A DNA stretch of 64,000 nt from Mycolicibacterium duvalii (GTDB lineage Bacteria > Actinomycetota > Actinomycetes > Mycobacteriales > Mycobacteriaceae): NCBI RefSeq assembly GCF_010726645.1, contig NZ_AP022563.1, positions 2,976,001-3,040,000 of the forward strand, written 5' to 3'. The translations under genes and the position numbers were made by a program. Below the pieces are notes generated by a model that worked only from the letters and a program-made list of their open reading frames with translations, was not told the origin of the DNA and did no database searches. Every line of letters starts with the position of its first letter. Position 1 is the first letter of the stretch. Positions 36,936-47,705 of the stretch are shown here, in pieces.

Positions 36936-37364
36936 TCAGCAGGGACCGGCGGTCACCGTTCCATATGGACCAACCTGTAGCCCGGTACCATTCCGGCACG
37001 CGCTGAACGAAATGTCACCGTATGCATTGCGACGCTCCTCGAGACGAACAGCAGCCGCCGCGGCCCACCGACCGAAGAAGGTATCAGGATGCAGGGTGGC
37101 GTATGCACGGAGGCGCTGTGCCCTGCTGTCGAGGACGAACGAGCGGAACCGAATCTGCGAAGCAACGAACTGCAGCGAGGCGACCTGCCCGAAGTATAGA
37201 AGATCTCCTGGCGCCTGCGGCAATTCACCGACCACCTGGCTGACCGGTGCAGCAGGAACCTGCACAGTCGGGGCGGCATTCGCGACAACCGGTGCAAGAG
37301 CGGTCGTCGCAGCGATCGCTGCGGCAGCCGCGGTCACCTGAAATTTTGTTGCAATGGCATTCAT
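36936..37364 (-). CDS. Small secreted protein, paralogue of 41437-41877
   Basis: 142 residues from the ATG at 37364, which has a GGGGGGA ribosome-binding site; the frame extends upstream without family support. Signal peptide about residues 1-31 (FQVTAAAAAIAATTALAP, cleavage near ANA-AP). The mature part has LPQAPGDLLYFGQVASLQFV, IRFRSFVLDSRAQRLRAY and, at the end, two cysteines and QVGPYGTVTAGPC. It shares layout and most motifs with the protein at 41437-41877. Family unknown; secreted or cell-wall located. It lies just inside the right edge of the island. Confidence 0.85.
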   Translation of the reverse strand: MNAIATKFQVTAAAAAIAATTALAPVVANAAPTVQVPAAPVSQVVGELPQAPGDLLYFGQVASLQFVASQIRFRSFVLDSRAQRLRAYATLHPDTFFGRWAAAAAVRLEERRNAYGDISFSACRNGTGLQVGPYGTVTAGPC

Positions 37365-37626
37365 TTGTGTCCCCCCATAAAGGTTCGATCCCTCTGTGTT
37401 GCTGGAAGCTTCCCAGACCACATGCAGGCTGTCAACCAGAATCGCCAAACCCGCCCGCAGAATTTTGCACCCCGCTAAGCGCCCTTCACCTGCGGATCCA
37501 TAGCAGTGGTGAGTCAACAACTTAACGCGTCAGCGGGGGCGGCAATCCGCACAGAACTCAAAGAAGTCCGCGGCGATTGTGGGTTTGCTTCTAGCGCAGG
37601 GAATTGCGGTTTACGCAGCCTGAAGC

Positions 37627-38655
37627 CTACGTGAGCGGTACCACAATCGTGGCTAGCAGTGCGCGATGATCGGTGCGCGGCATCTCTACTGCGCGGATAG
37701 ACCTCGCATACGCATTGCGAGCCAGTATGTGGTCGATCGTGACGAGGGGCGGAATCCGGCGAGCCGATGGAAATGTCGGCGACCACCCAGAGCCCGTCTG
37801 GGAAGTCGCATTACGGTACCCGTCGCCGAGGAGGTCCCGGAACTGACGCATATCAGGGGTGCTGTTGAAATCGCCAGCCAGGACGACTGGTGCGGCCCCG
37901 GCCTTTTCCGCGAGATTCCTCATCCTTTCGTTGACCGCGGTGATGCCTGACCGCCACTCGTCGAACGCCTTCCCGTAGAAGGTCAGCGGGTTCATCACAT
38001 GCACGGCCGCCACGAGCACGCCCTCTGGCAGGCCTGGCACGGCGGCACGAGCGGCAACCATGCTTCCACCGTTGAGCGGCGTGATGCTGTCGAGTGGGTA
38101 CCGGCTCCAGATTCCGATTCCGCCCGCGTCGGGAGCGGGAACGAGTAGCGAATAGGGAAAAACGTCACGCGTACCTGAGGCGTAAAACTGACGGACCCAA
38201 CTGGGAGTCAGTTCCGACAACGCGAGCACATCGGCGCCGTGGCGAGCCAATTCGACAACCGACGGCACATCGGCCCGACCTTTGCGCAAATTCACCGACA
38301 GGACCCGGATATTCACACCCTCAGTTAACGACGAGCCCTGGCGCCCGTAGTACCAATTCAGCTGAACGCCAGCACTGATGGCCACCACAACCACTGCGAC
38401 GAGCGACAACACAACCCTGTGCCGCAGCACGGCAACCACGAGCACGGACAGCGCAGCCAGCACGGCATACGGCGCGCTCACCGCGATGAGCAGCGAGATG
38501 TTGTTGGTCAACGGCAGCGTCCGCAGTACTAGGGTGAGCAAGGTGTAGCCAAGTGTGAACACCGCAAGTGCGGTTCGTAACCGGCCGGGCCGCGCGCGGC
38601 GCCTGCGAGTAATAAACCTGTCCTCCCCTAGCGCGCCGACGGTCACCACGGTCAC
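37627..38655 (-). CDS. Membrane-anchored endonuclease/exonuclease/phosphatase-family protein
   Basis: 342 residues. Three N-terminal hydrophobic segments (about residues 28-115) are followed by an EEP-fold catalytic domain: IRVLSVNLRKGRADVPSVVE, DVLALSELTPSW, VVLAGDFNSTPD, TIDHILARN and TDHRALLATI supply the metal-binding Asn, Glu, Asp and His residues. The domain would face outward and cleave a phosphodiester (nucleic acid, phospholipid or sugar phosphate). It lies between the island and accD5, divergent from accD5. In M. tuberculosis this interval holds birA, which is not here. Confidence 0.88.
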   Translation of the reverse strand: MTVVTVGALGEDRFITRRRRARPGRLRTALAVFTLGYTLLTLVLRTLPLTNNISLLIAVSAPYAVLAALSVLVVAVLRHRVVLSLVAVVVVAISAGVQLNWYYGRQGSSLTEGVNIRVLSVNLRKGRADVPSVVELARHGADVLALSELTPSWVRQFYASGTRDVFPYSLLVPAPDAGGIGIWSRYPLDSITPLNGGSMVAARAAVPGLPEGVLVAAVHVMNPLTFYGKAFDEWRSGITAVNERMRNLAEKAGAAPVVLAGDFNSTPDMRQFRDLLGDGYRNATSQTGSGWSPTFPSARRIPPLVTIDHILARNAYARSIRAVEMPRTDHRALLATIVVPLT

Positions 38656-38766
38656 CGCAGATTACCAACACGAGAGGCCACAGCACTGGCCCCCCATGTC
38701 GGAGCACGAGCACTTCTTAAGGGACTAGTAAGGGCCGGTCGCGACGGCCAGAGGCGCCGCCGTTAG

Positions 38767-40401
<1,635 letters not shown>

Positions 40402-40440
40402 ATCCGGCCGTCACCGCCTGCCAGACAAGGACTTTCGCTG

Positions 40441-40722
40441 ATGAACCATGACGCCGACATCGTCGAGGTCTCCGACCCGCGGGACATGACCATCGACGAC
40501 CCGCCGCCGCCGGAACCGCACTTCCAGGTGGTCAAGGGCAACCCGTCGGTCGAGGAGATCGCCGCGCTCGTGGCCGTGCTCGGATCCGCCGGCGGCGCCG
40601 CCCCTTACGATCCCGGTCCGCAGGAACTCAACATGTGGGGCCACCCCGTCGACAAGCTGCGCTACTCCCCGACCAGCTGGCAGCGCGTCACGTTGTGGGA
40701 ACGCATGCACATGCGGCACTGA
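40441..40722 (+). CDS. accE5: Acyl-CoA carboxylase epsilon subunit AccE5
   Basis: 93 residues. The epsilon subunit stabilises the AccA3-AccD5 complex and is specific to actinobacteria. The C-terminal motif [16 protein letters not shown] and the stretch [20 protein letters not shown] are the family signature. It is much shorter than the M. tuberculosis protein, whose N-terminal extension is missing here. Its stop overlaps the maf start (TGATG), so accD5-accE5-maf form one operon. Confidence 0.95.
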   Translation: MNHDADIVEVSDPRDMTIDDPPPPEPHFQVVKGNPSVEEIAALVAVLGSAGGAAPYDPGPQELNMWGHPVDKLRYSPTSWQRVTLWERMHMRH

Positions 40723-41348
40723 TGACCCGAGTTGTTCTCGGGTCGGCGTCGGCCGGCCGGCTGCGGGTCCTGCAACAGGCCGGCATCGATCCTCTCGTCG
40801 TCGTCTCCGACGTCGACGAGGAGGCGATCATCGACGCGATGGACCCGGACACTCCGCCCGAAGCCGTGGTAGCCAAGCTCGCGAACGCGAAGGCGGTCGA
40901 CGTCGCGGCGAAACTTTCGGCTGACGTGACCGCCGACTGCGTCGTCTTGGGCTGCGACACCATGCTTTATCTCGACGGCCAGCTACGCGGGAAGCCCGGC
41001 ACCGCGGACGCGGCACTTCACCAGTGGCGCGCAATGGCGGGCTCTACCGGACATCTGCTCACTGGACATGCGCTACTGCGCATCTCGTCCGGTGTCATCA
41101 CCCATACCGGCAGCGAAACGGGCAGCACGACAATGCATTTCGCCAAGCCGACTGTCGATGAGCTCGCAGCCTACGTCGTCAGTGGGGAGCCGGTCCACGT
41201 GGCCGGCGCGTTCACGCTGGACGGGCTCGGCGGCTGGTTCATCGATCGCATCAGCGGTGACCCCTCTAACGTCATCGGTATCAGCCTGCCGCTCGTGCGC
41301 AGCATGCTCGCCGCGGCCGAACTGTCCGTAGCTGACCTCTGGCCCTGA
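40722..41348 (+). CDS. maf: Maf-like nucleoside-triphosphate pyrophosphatase
   Basis: 208 residues from the ATG overlapping the accE5 stop; the longer frame upstream is an artefact. Family motifs: [33 protein letters not shown] (catalytic Asp), [53 protein letters not shown]. It hydrolyses non-canonical nucleotides to monophosphates. The order accD5-accE5-maf is the M. tuberculosis order. Confidence 0.95.
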   Translation: MTRVVLGSASAGRLRVLQQAGIDPLVVVSDVDEEAIIDAMDPDTPPEAVVAKLANAKAVDVAAKLSADVTADCVVLGCDTMLYLDGQLRGKPGTADAALHQWRAMAGSTGHLLTGHALLRISSGVITHTGSETGSTTMHFAKPTVDELAAYVVSGEPVHVAGAFTLDGLGGWFIDRISGDPSNVIGISLPLVRSMLAAAELSVADLWP

Positions 41349-41361
41349 AATCTTCTTCACG

Positions 41362-41412
41362 CATAAGTGAAGCCTGCCCGTCGCGACTGACGACGAGCAG
41401 GCTTCACTTATG
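41362..41412. terminator. Bidirectional hairpin between maf and the secreted-protein gene
   Basis: Perfect 16-bp arms CATAAGTGAAGCCTGC / GCAGGCTTCACTTATG with a 19-base loop, lying exactly between the convergent maf and 41437-41877 genes. Confidence 0.85.
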
Positions 41413-41436
41413 AAGCTTCCGGGGGTTAGACGACCA

Positions 41437-41877
41437 CTAGGTGGTGCTGGTGACGCAGCTACGGGTCACCGTTCCGTACGGCCCGACCTGGATGCCGCTG
41501 TCACCTCGGCAGGCGCTGAACGACAGCTGGCCGTACGCTGCGCGACGCTCGAGCGTGCGCTGCGCGGCCGCGGCAGCCCACTCGCCGAAGGCGGTGCCGG
41601 GGTACCGGTCTGCGTAGGCCTGCAGACGCTCGGCCCGGCTCTCCAGAATGAAGGAACGAAAGCGAATGTTAGCGGCGGCAATCTGCAGCGAAATCACCCG
41701 CGAGTAGAAGAGCAGATCGCCCGGCGCCTCCGAGACACCGCCGGCGACCTGCTGCACCGGCGCTGCAGGAGCTTGGACCGCAGGCGCTGCGTGGGCCGCG
41801 CCCGGAGCGAAGGCCGCGCCCGCTGCGATCGCCGCAGCGGCGGCGGTCACCTGGAGTTTGGTCTTGATGGCATTCAT
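41437..41877 (-). CDS. Small secreted protein, paralogue of 36936-37364
   Basis: 146 residues, ATG start with a GGGGGAAC purine run upstream. Signal peptide (LQVTAAAAAIAAGAAFAPGA, cleavage near AHA-AP), Ala/Pro/Gln-rich linker, then SEAPGDLLFYSRVISLQIAA, IRFRSFILESRAERLQAY, WAAAAAQRTLERRAAYGQLS and a terminal pair of cysteines with QVGPYGTVTRSC. The mature domain aligns along its whole length with the protein at 36936-37364. Function unknown; a mycobacterial secreted family. Confidence 0.87.
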   Translation of the reverse strand: MNAIKTKLQVTAAAAAIAAGAAFAPGAAHAAPAVQAPAAPVQQVAGGVSEAPGDLLFYSRVISLQIAAANIRFRSFILESRAERLQAYADRYPGTAFGEWAAAAAQRTLERRAAYGQLSFSACRGDSGIQVGPYGTVTRSCVTSTT

Positions 41878-42119
41878 TTAGTTCCCCCCAAAAGGTTCAG
41901 CATCCTGAGTTTCTGCTGAGAAGCCTCTCAGCTAACTGGTCACATGTCAATCGGAACACAGCATGCCAATCCGAATCTTGGGATCGGTTGCCAACAAGAG
42001 TTCACTGAAATGTCGTCTCAGCTCGACGAATTACCAGTCCTCGGGATCGAAGCAGCCCGCAACCAATCGGACCAACATCCGAAATTCTCTCATCTAAAGT
42101 GCAAACCCCGTTGGACAAC

Positions 42120-42446
42120 TCAACGGCAGGTCGCGTCGGCTGCCCGCTTGACCGCGAAGATCACTTGCTTGGTTTTCGGATTGATCCGACCGTTCCGACT
42201 GGGCGAGGTGGCACACACCGTCCAGTTAGTCAGGTTGATGACCTCGCGCGGGCCCTTGGTGTCCTGAAAGACGAAGTTGAGTTCCGCTGGTGCGGCGACC
42301 TCGGCTACGTCCTTGACCGCCCTTTGCAGGATCATTCCGCGCACGTCCGGCATGCGCCAAGTCGGGCTATTCTGGGCGCTTGTCGGACCGGCGAAGCCGA
42401 TCGAACCGCCGGCTAGCAGAGCCGCCGTCACCACGGACGCCAGCAA
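42120..42446 (-). CDS. Small secreted PASTA-like protein
   Basis: 108 residues. N-terminal signal peptide (VVTAALLAGGSIGFAGPTSA). The mature part begins MPDVRGMILQRAVKDVAEV, the opening pattern of a PASTA repeat, and ends NLTNWTVCATSP and INPKTKQVIFAVKR, as the last strand of such a domain would. Two cysteines could form a disulfide. A role in cell-wall binding is possible by analogy; unproven. It stands alone between maf and sseA, genes which are neighbours in M. tuberculosis. Confidence 0.65.
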   Translation of the reverse strand: MLASVVTAALLAGGSIGFAGPTSAQNSPTWRMPDVRGMILQRAVKDVAEVAAPAELNFVFQDTKGPREVINLTNWTVCATSPSRNGRINPKTKQVIFAVKRAADATCR

Positions 42447-42756
42447 CGTCTTGCTAATCGTCTCAACCTCTCCTAAGTAACCGCCGATGCGCTTTTACGA
42501 TAGCCCATTGGCCCTCGTCGGCGTGACCAGTTCGCAAAGGTAACGCCACCATAAGCGCACACTTCTCCGCCACATCCAATCCGTTGGCGGGCTGGATGTA
42601 GCGCCCCCGGTGTCAGGTTGCCCTTTGTTCCAAATGCGCGACAATGGCGAAGAGCTTTTAGTTTCCAAGTAATCAGCGGGGGGCTGCACAGTGATAACTG
42701 CGCTGGGTCGATACCGGGATTGTTCGATTCGACGACGGAGCCGTGCACAAACAGCA
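42447..42756. other. Intergenic stretch, no gene recognised
   Basis: About 310 bases upstream of the secreted PASTA-like gene and the acyltransferase pseudogene; no coding pattern seen. Confidence 0.45.
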
Positions 42757-44001
42757 AACTATCGTCTTGATATCCTTGGTTTGCGGAGTGTTGCTGTCCT
42801 GGCGGTGTTCGCCTATGACCTCTAGGGCTGGCCGCGGGGCGGATTCATCGGCATCGACATCTTCCTGGTCGTTGCCGGGTTCTTCGCCACGCGCACGCTG
42901 CTGACCACCGCGGCTGCCGACGGATCGGGCTTTCTCCTGCGGTTCTACGCTGAGCGGGCCCGGCGCATCATTCCCGCCGCGTCGCTGGTCCTGATCGGCA
43001 CGCTTGCTGCATCCGAGCTGCTGTTCCCCGACGCACGAGCCGACCAGGTCGGAATCGACGCGGCCTTCGCGTTCCTGTTCCTGGCCAACTGGCACTTCGC
43101 CGACCAGGCGGCGAACGCCTCGGCGGCGACCGACCTGTCGCCGCTGCTGCACTACTGGCCGTTGTCGATCGAGGAACAGTTCCTGTTTTTCTGGCCGTTG
43201 ATCATCCTGGCCATCACCGTGATCGCGGTCCGTTGGCAGTGGCGCGAGGAACGCTTCACCGTCGCTATGGCGATTGTCATCGGCGGTGTTACCGCGGCTT
43301 CGCTGGTGTGGGCTTTCCACCTGAGCAGCGTCTCCCCCACTTGGGCGTATTTCGGCACCTTTACCCGTCTGTGGGAGCTTGGCGCCGGCGCCCTGCTGGC
43401 CACCCCCGTCGGCGTCCTATCCCGGACGCCCGATTGGCTCCGGCCGCTGCTCTCGTGGATCGGCGTGGGGGCCCTGGCCGCAAGCGCTTCCCTGATCGGC
43501 GACGCCACCGCGTTCCCGGCGCCGTGGGCGCTGCTGCCCGTCGCGGGCACACTGCTGGTCATCGCCGCCGGCGTCGGCCGTGAGCCTGCCTTTCAGCCGC
43601 TGTTGCGCAACCGCGCCCTCACCTACGTCGGCAACATCTCCTACTCGCTGTACTTGGTGCACTGGCCCGTCATCGTGCTCCTCGCGGCGGTGATGTCGGC
43701 GAGCGTCTACTACGACGCCGCCGTGCTGGCGCTGGCGTTCGGCCTCGCGATCGCGCTGCACCACTTCGTCGACACCCCGGTGCGCTATGCGAGCGTCGCG
43801 GCCGTCCGGCAGGCCCGCCGAGATTTCAAGCACCGCCTGTTCCACGTCGAGTTCGCCACCAAGGTCGCCGGAGTGGCCGCGCTGCTGCTCATCACCGCCA
43901 GCCTGGTCGCCTACGCCGCCCGCCCCGACGCCTACAAAGCCGCCCCGCAGCCGGTCTGCTGCGGGCCGACACACGCGGGCACGCCATCACCGCAGCGGTA
44001 G
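42757..44001 (+). pseudogene. Acyltransferase-3 family (OafA-like) membrane protein, premature stop
   Basis: The frame starts YRLDILGLRSVAVLAVFAYD, the N-terminus of acyltransferase-3 proteins, then meets TAG at 42823-42825 and continues GWPRGGFIGIDIFLVVAGFF, YAERARRIIPAASLVLIG, PLLHYWPLSIEEQFLFFWPL and about nine more hydrophobic segments, ending at 44001. No ATG, GTG or TTG occurs in frame between the stop and 43162, so restart would lose the first third. The catalytic His usually found right before the break (Y-H) is Asp here. Such enzymes O-acetylate cell-surface sugars; this copy is probably inactive. A single sequencing error cannot be excluded. Confidence 0.8.
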
Positions 44002-44011
44002 GCTGAATCAC

Positions 44012-44899
44012 GTGCCGCTACCGCCTGATCCCAGCCCCGCCCTGCAGTCCTACGCCCACCCGGAACGCCTGGTCACCGCCGACTGGCTGTCGGGCAACCT
44101 CGGCCGGCCCGGGCTGGCCATCGTCGAATCAGACGAGGACGTGCTGCTCTACGACACCGGCCACATTCCCGGCGCGGTCAAGATCGACTGGCACACCGAC
44201 CTCAACGACCCGAACGTGCGCGACTACATCACCGGCGAGCAATTCGCCGCGCTGATGGACCGCAAGGGCATCGCGCGTGACGACACCGTCGTCATCTACG
44301 GCGACAAGAGCAACTGGTGGGCCGCCTACGCGCTGTGGGTGTTCACGCTGTTCGGCCACCCCGACGTACGGCTGCTCGACGGCGGCCGCAGCCTGTGGAT
44401 CTCCGACGGCCGCGACACCACCCTCGACGTGCCGACCAAGCAATCCAGCGGCTACCCGGTCGTGGAGCGCGACGACGCCGCCATCCGCGCCTTCAAGGAC
44501 GACGTGCTGGCGATCCTCGGTGAACAGCCGCTGATCGACGTGCGCTCGCCACAGGAATACACCGGCGAACGCACCCACATGCCCGACTACCCCGAAGAGG
44601 GCGCGCTGCGCGGCGGCCACATCCCCACCGCGGTGTCCATCCCGTGGGCCAAAGCCGCCCTGGACAACGGAAAGTTCCGTCCCCGGGCCGAACTCGAGGA
44701 GCTCTACGGGTTCATCAAGCCCGACGACAAAACGGTGGTGTATTGCCGCATCGGGGAACGCTCCAGCCACACCTGGTTCGTGCTGACCCACCTGCTCGGG
44801 CTGCCCGGCGTGCGCAACTACGACGGCTCCTGGACCGAGTGGGGCAACGCCGTGCGCGTGCCCGTCGCCGTCGGTGAGGAACCCGGCGAGGCGCCGTGA
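44012..44899 (+). CDS. sseA: Thiosulfate sulfurtransferase (rhodanese) SseA
   Basis: 295 residues from the GTG at 44012, close to the length of the M. tuberculosis protein; the longer frame upstream overlaps the pseudogene. Tandem rhodanese domains: [20 protein letters not shown] with [11 protein letters not shown] and [16 protein letters not shown] in the first, and [28 protein letters not shown] and the active-site loop [14 protein letters not shown] (Cys) in the second. It transfers sulfane sulfur from thiosulfate. The stop overlaps the start of the SufE-like gene, so the two are coupled. Confidence 0.95.
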   Translation: MPLPPDPSPALQSYAHPERLVTADWLSGNLGRPGLAIVESDEDVLLYDTGHIPGAVKIDWHTDLNDPNVRDYITGEQFAALMDRKGIARDDTVVIYGDKSNWWAAYALWVFTLFGHPDVRLLDGGRSLWISDGRDTTLDVPTKQSSGYPVVERDDAAIRAFKDDVLAILGEQPLIDVRSPQEYTGERTHMPDYPEEGALRGGHIPTAVSIPWAKAALDNGKFRPRAELEELYGFIKPDDKTVVYCRIGERSSHTWFVLTHLLGLPGVRNYDGSWTEWGNAVRVPVAVGEEPGEAP

Positions 44900-45306
44900 G
44901 TATGCCGGGCGCGCTGGCCGACGTGGTCTCCGACTTCCAGGACGTCGACGGCCAGGACAAGCTCGCGCTGCTGCTCGAGTTCGCCGACGAATTGCCGCCG
45001 CTGCCCGAGGAGCTCGAAGAGGGGGCGATGGAACCGGTACCGGAGTGCCAGTCTCCGCTTTTCCTGCACGTCGACGCCGCCGACCGCGGGCATGTCCGGC
45101 TGTTCTTCAGCGCGCCCGCCGAAGCGCCCACCACGCGCGGATTCGCGGCGATCCTGGCCGCCGGCCTGGACGGCCAGTCCGCCGACGACATCCTGGCCGT
45201 GCCCGACGACTTCTACACTGATCTCGGGCTCGCCAAGCTGATCAGCCCGCTGCGGTTACGCGGCATGTCGGCGATGCTGACCCGCATCAAACGCCGCCTG
45301 CAGTAG
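44896..45306 (+). CDS. SufE-family sulfur-acceptor protein (Rv3284-like)
   Basis: 136 residues from a GTG overlapping the sseA stop. SufE fold: [34 protein letters not shown], active-site Cys in [30 protein letters not shown], and a C-terminus ending LTRIKRRLQ. SufE proteins take persulfide from a desulfurase for iron-sulfur assembly. Coupling to a rhodanese suggests that sulfur passes between the two. Its last codons are repeated at 47220-47276. Confidence 0.93.
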   Translation: MSMPGALADVVSDFQDVDGQDKLALLLEFADELPPLPEELEEGAMEPVPECQSPLFLHVDAADRGHVRLFFSAPAEAPTTRGFAAILAAGLDGQSADDILAVPDDFYTDLGLAKLISPLRLRGMSAMLTRIKRRLQ

Positions 45307-45326
45307 GGCGGTTCCCCGTATAACGC

Positions 45327-47108
45327 TCAGTGGAACGGGAAGTAAATGGGCACCAGCGCCGGGGTAGCGATCAGGACCAGCAAGGTCAGCGGGACCCCCA
45401 ACCGAGCGAAATCCGTGTATCGGTAGCCGCCCATCGCCCACACCATCGTGTTGGTCTGATAGCCGATCGGGGTGAGAAAGGACAAACTCGCCCCGAAGAT
45501 GATCACGACTGCGAACGGCAAGGCGTTCAAGTCCGCCTGCTCCGCGACGGCTACCGCGATCGGGAACATCAGCGCAGCCGCAGCAAGGTTGGAAATCACC
45601 TCCGTCACGACCATGGTGGCGGCCAGCACGGCAGCCAACAGTGCGAAACTGCCCAACGGCGCTGCCGCGGTCACGACCAGGTTGGCCAGCGTAGCGGCCA
45701 GCCCACTCTCGTCCACTGCGAGACCCAGAGCGAAACTCGTTGCCATCAGCAGCAGGACATTGACGTTGACGAAACGGCGCGCGTCGTTCATCGTCACCAC
45801 CTTCGTGACGATGAGCCCGAACGCGATGACCAGCGAGGCTTTTAGCAGATCCACCAACCCGGTGCCCGCCAACACAATCAGAGCGGCGACACTCAGTTCG
45901 ACCACTCTGGTGTGTTCGCGCCGCAGCGGCCGGTCCTGGTTCAGCGGTGCTACCACCGCGAAGTCGCGGTGCTGGCGGTACTTCTGCAGGAAGTCCGGCC
46001 CGGCTAACACGAGCAAGACGTCTCCGGCACGAAGACGAACGTCGCCGAGCTTGCCGGAAAGCTTCTGGCTGGCGCGATGAATTGCCACCACCGCAGACCC
46101 GTATCGGCTGCGGAAGCCGGCTGCCTTCAGACTCGAGCCGACGAGCGGCGAGCCGGCGCCGATGACCGCCTCGACGAATTGCCGTTGTGGATTTCGAGCC
46201 AGGTCATCGAAGTGGCGTGCCTCGGCTGAGGTCAATCCCGTCATATTCTGCAGATCGAGCACTCGCGCAATATTGCCGACGAACACCAACCTGTCGCCCA
46301 CCGCCAAAGGTTCGTCCGGACCGACCGCTGCGATGACCCGCTCCGCGCGCTCGACTTCCACGAGGAACACTCCGTCGAGGTTGCGCAAACCGGCCTCGGC
46401 GACCGTCGCGCCGGCGAGAGGGCTGTTGGCAGCGATCGTCATCTCGACGGTGAACTCCCGCTCGGTCCCCGCGAGGGCTTCGCCTGGCGTGGTGCGGTCT
46501 TTGAGCAGGCGGGGGCCCAACAGCACCATCAGGACCACGCAGCCGATCGTCAATGGGAGTCCGATCCCGATGATCGAAAAGATCCCGAGTCGGCCCAAGC
46601 CAGCGGAGTCGATCAGATCGTTGACGAACAAGTTGACCGACGTGCCGATCATGGTCATCGAACCGCCCAGGATGACGGCGTAACTCAACGGCATCAGGTA
46701 CAGCGACGGCGAGCGGCCCGTGCGGCGGCACCAACGAACCACCCGCGGAGCGAGCATAGCCACCAACGGGGTGTTCGCGATGAACGCCGACACCCCGGCT
46801 GATGGACCGCACACCCGGAGCAGCTCGGCACGCGGTTTGTTGCGGTCGGCGCCACCGAGGAGTTTCGACGTCACGCCCTCGAACGCACCGGTGATGTCAG
46901 CCGCTCCCGCCAGCACATATAGGGCGGCGACGATCGCCAGGGACTCATTCGCGACGCCCGCCAACAGCTGTCCGGCATCGATAACCCCCGAGACGTACAA
47001 GGCCAGGACCGCACCGCCCATCACCAACGATGGGTTAAAACGGTCGAGGACTAGCACGACGACGGTGACGGCGACGACGGCCAGCGTCACCCATGCGTCA
47101 ACGGTCAC
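45327..47108 (-). CDS. SLC13-type permease with two TrkA-C (RCK_C) domains
   Basis: About 593 residues from a GTG at 47108 next to AGGGGGA; the longer frame to 47345 runs through the duplicated SufE end and is not credible. Two blocks of membrane segments (about 1-195 and 375-593) surround two regulatory TrkA-C domains (FTVEMTIAANSPLAGATVAE ... VGDRLVFVGNIARVLDLQ and FVEAVIGAGSPLVGSSLKAA ... LRAGDVLLVLAGPDFLQ). This is the architecture of the DASS/SLC13-like YbhI/CitT-related transporters of sulfate, carboxylates or other anions. The motif IGTSVNLFVNDLI corresponds to the conserved SNT-type substrate site region. Substrate unknown. Confidence 0.88.
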   Translation of the reverse strand: MTVDAWVTLAVVAVTVVVLVLDRFNPSLVMGGAVLALYVSGVIDAGQLLAGVANESLAIVAALYVLAGAADITGAFEGVTSKLLGGADRNKPRAELLRVCGPSAGVSAFIANTPLVAMLAPRVVRWCRRTGRSPSLYLMPLSYAVILGGSMTMIGTSVNLFVNDLIDSAGLGRLGIFSIIGIGLPLTIGCVVLMVLLGPRLLKDRTTPGEALAGTEREFTVEMTIAANSPLAGATVAEAGLRNLDGVFLVEVERAERVIAAVGPDEPLAVGDRLVFVGNIARVLDLQNMTGLTSAEARHFDDLARNPQRQFVEAVIGAGSPLVGSSLKAAGFRSRYGSAVVAIHRASQKLSGKLGDVRLRAGDVLLVLAGPDFLQKYRQHRDFAVVAPLNQDRPLRREHTRVVELSVAALIVLAGTGLVDLLKASLVIAFGLIVTKVVTMNDARRFVNVNVLLLMATSFALGLAVDESGLAATLANLVVTAAAPLGSFALLAAVLAATMVVTEVISNLAAAALMFPIAVAVAEQADLNALPFAVVIIFGASLSFLTPIGYQTNTMVWAMGGYRYTDFARLGVPLTLLVLIATPALVPIYFPFH

Positions 47109-47219
47109 ACTCCCCCTATATGCCGGGCCGCCAACGAGTAGTGGAGTCGATCGCACTGCTCGGGCATCACCGTACCCGCTGCAAATCTGACTGCGCGTGC
47201 TCAATGCACCCGATGCAAC

Positions 47220-47276
47220 CTCGGGCTGACCACGCTGATCAGTCCGCTGACCCGCATCAAACGCCGCCTGCAGTAA
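47220..47276 (+). pseudogene. Duplicated 3' end of the SufE-like gene
   Basis: Reads [18 protein letters not shown] and a stop, matching the end of the SufE-like protein ([10 protein letters not shown]...LTRIKRRLQ) with an 8-codon in-frame deletion (RLRGMSAM). It lies immediately beyond the permease gene, so the permease is bracketed by the true gene end and this copy. Confidence 0.9.
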
Positions 47277-47374
47277 CGGGGCCGGACGTCGCAGCGAATT
47301 AGTCGGGTAGGGTCGCCATTGTCCGGGGGGCCCGACGCCATCCATGACCGACGACGTTCAGGAGACACTGACTT

Positions 47375-47701
47375 ATGGCCGAACTCAACGCGATTCGCAT
47401 CGGCAAGAAGCTCGGCATGGGAAGTGTGATTGCGCTGGCCGCATTCGGCACGGTGGCCGCGCTCGGCGTCGCCTCCGCGCACGCTGACGAGATCCGTCCG
47501 ACCCCGGGCGTCCAGAGTGGCCAGGCCGACTCGATCGGCATCATCAAGGGCGACGCCACCTACGGTGACGTGCGCGGCGCCGACATCGGTGAAGTCCACG
47601 CCCACGGCGACGTCCGCGATTCGATGATTGCCGTCCCCGGCCGCACCAAGGGCAAGAAGTGGCGTTACGGCACCTGGGGCATGCCCAACAGCTTCCGCTA
47701 A
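47375..47701 (+). CDS. Small secreted protein of unknown function
   Basis: 108 residues, ATG start, CAGGAGA ribosome-binding site ten bases upstream. Signal peptide about residues 12-37 (LGMGSVIALAAFGTVAALGV, cleavage near AHA-DE). The mature chain is hydrophilic, with GDATYGDVRGADIGEVHAHGDVRD and a basic C-terminus (KGKKWRYGTWGMP). I do not recognise the family. It is convergent with the GGDEF-EAL gene (4-nt gap). Confidence 0.75.
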   Translation: MAELNAIRIGKKLGMGSVIALAAFGTVAALGVASAHADEIRPTPGVQSGQADSIGIIKGDATYGDVRGADIGEVHAHGDVRDSMIAVPGRTKGKKWRYGTWGMPNSFR

Positions 47702-47705
47702 ACGG

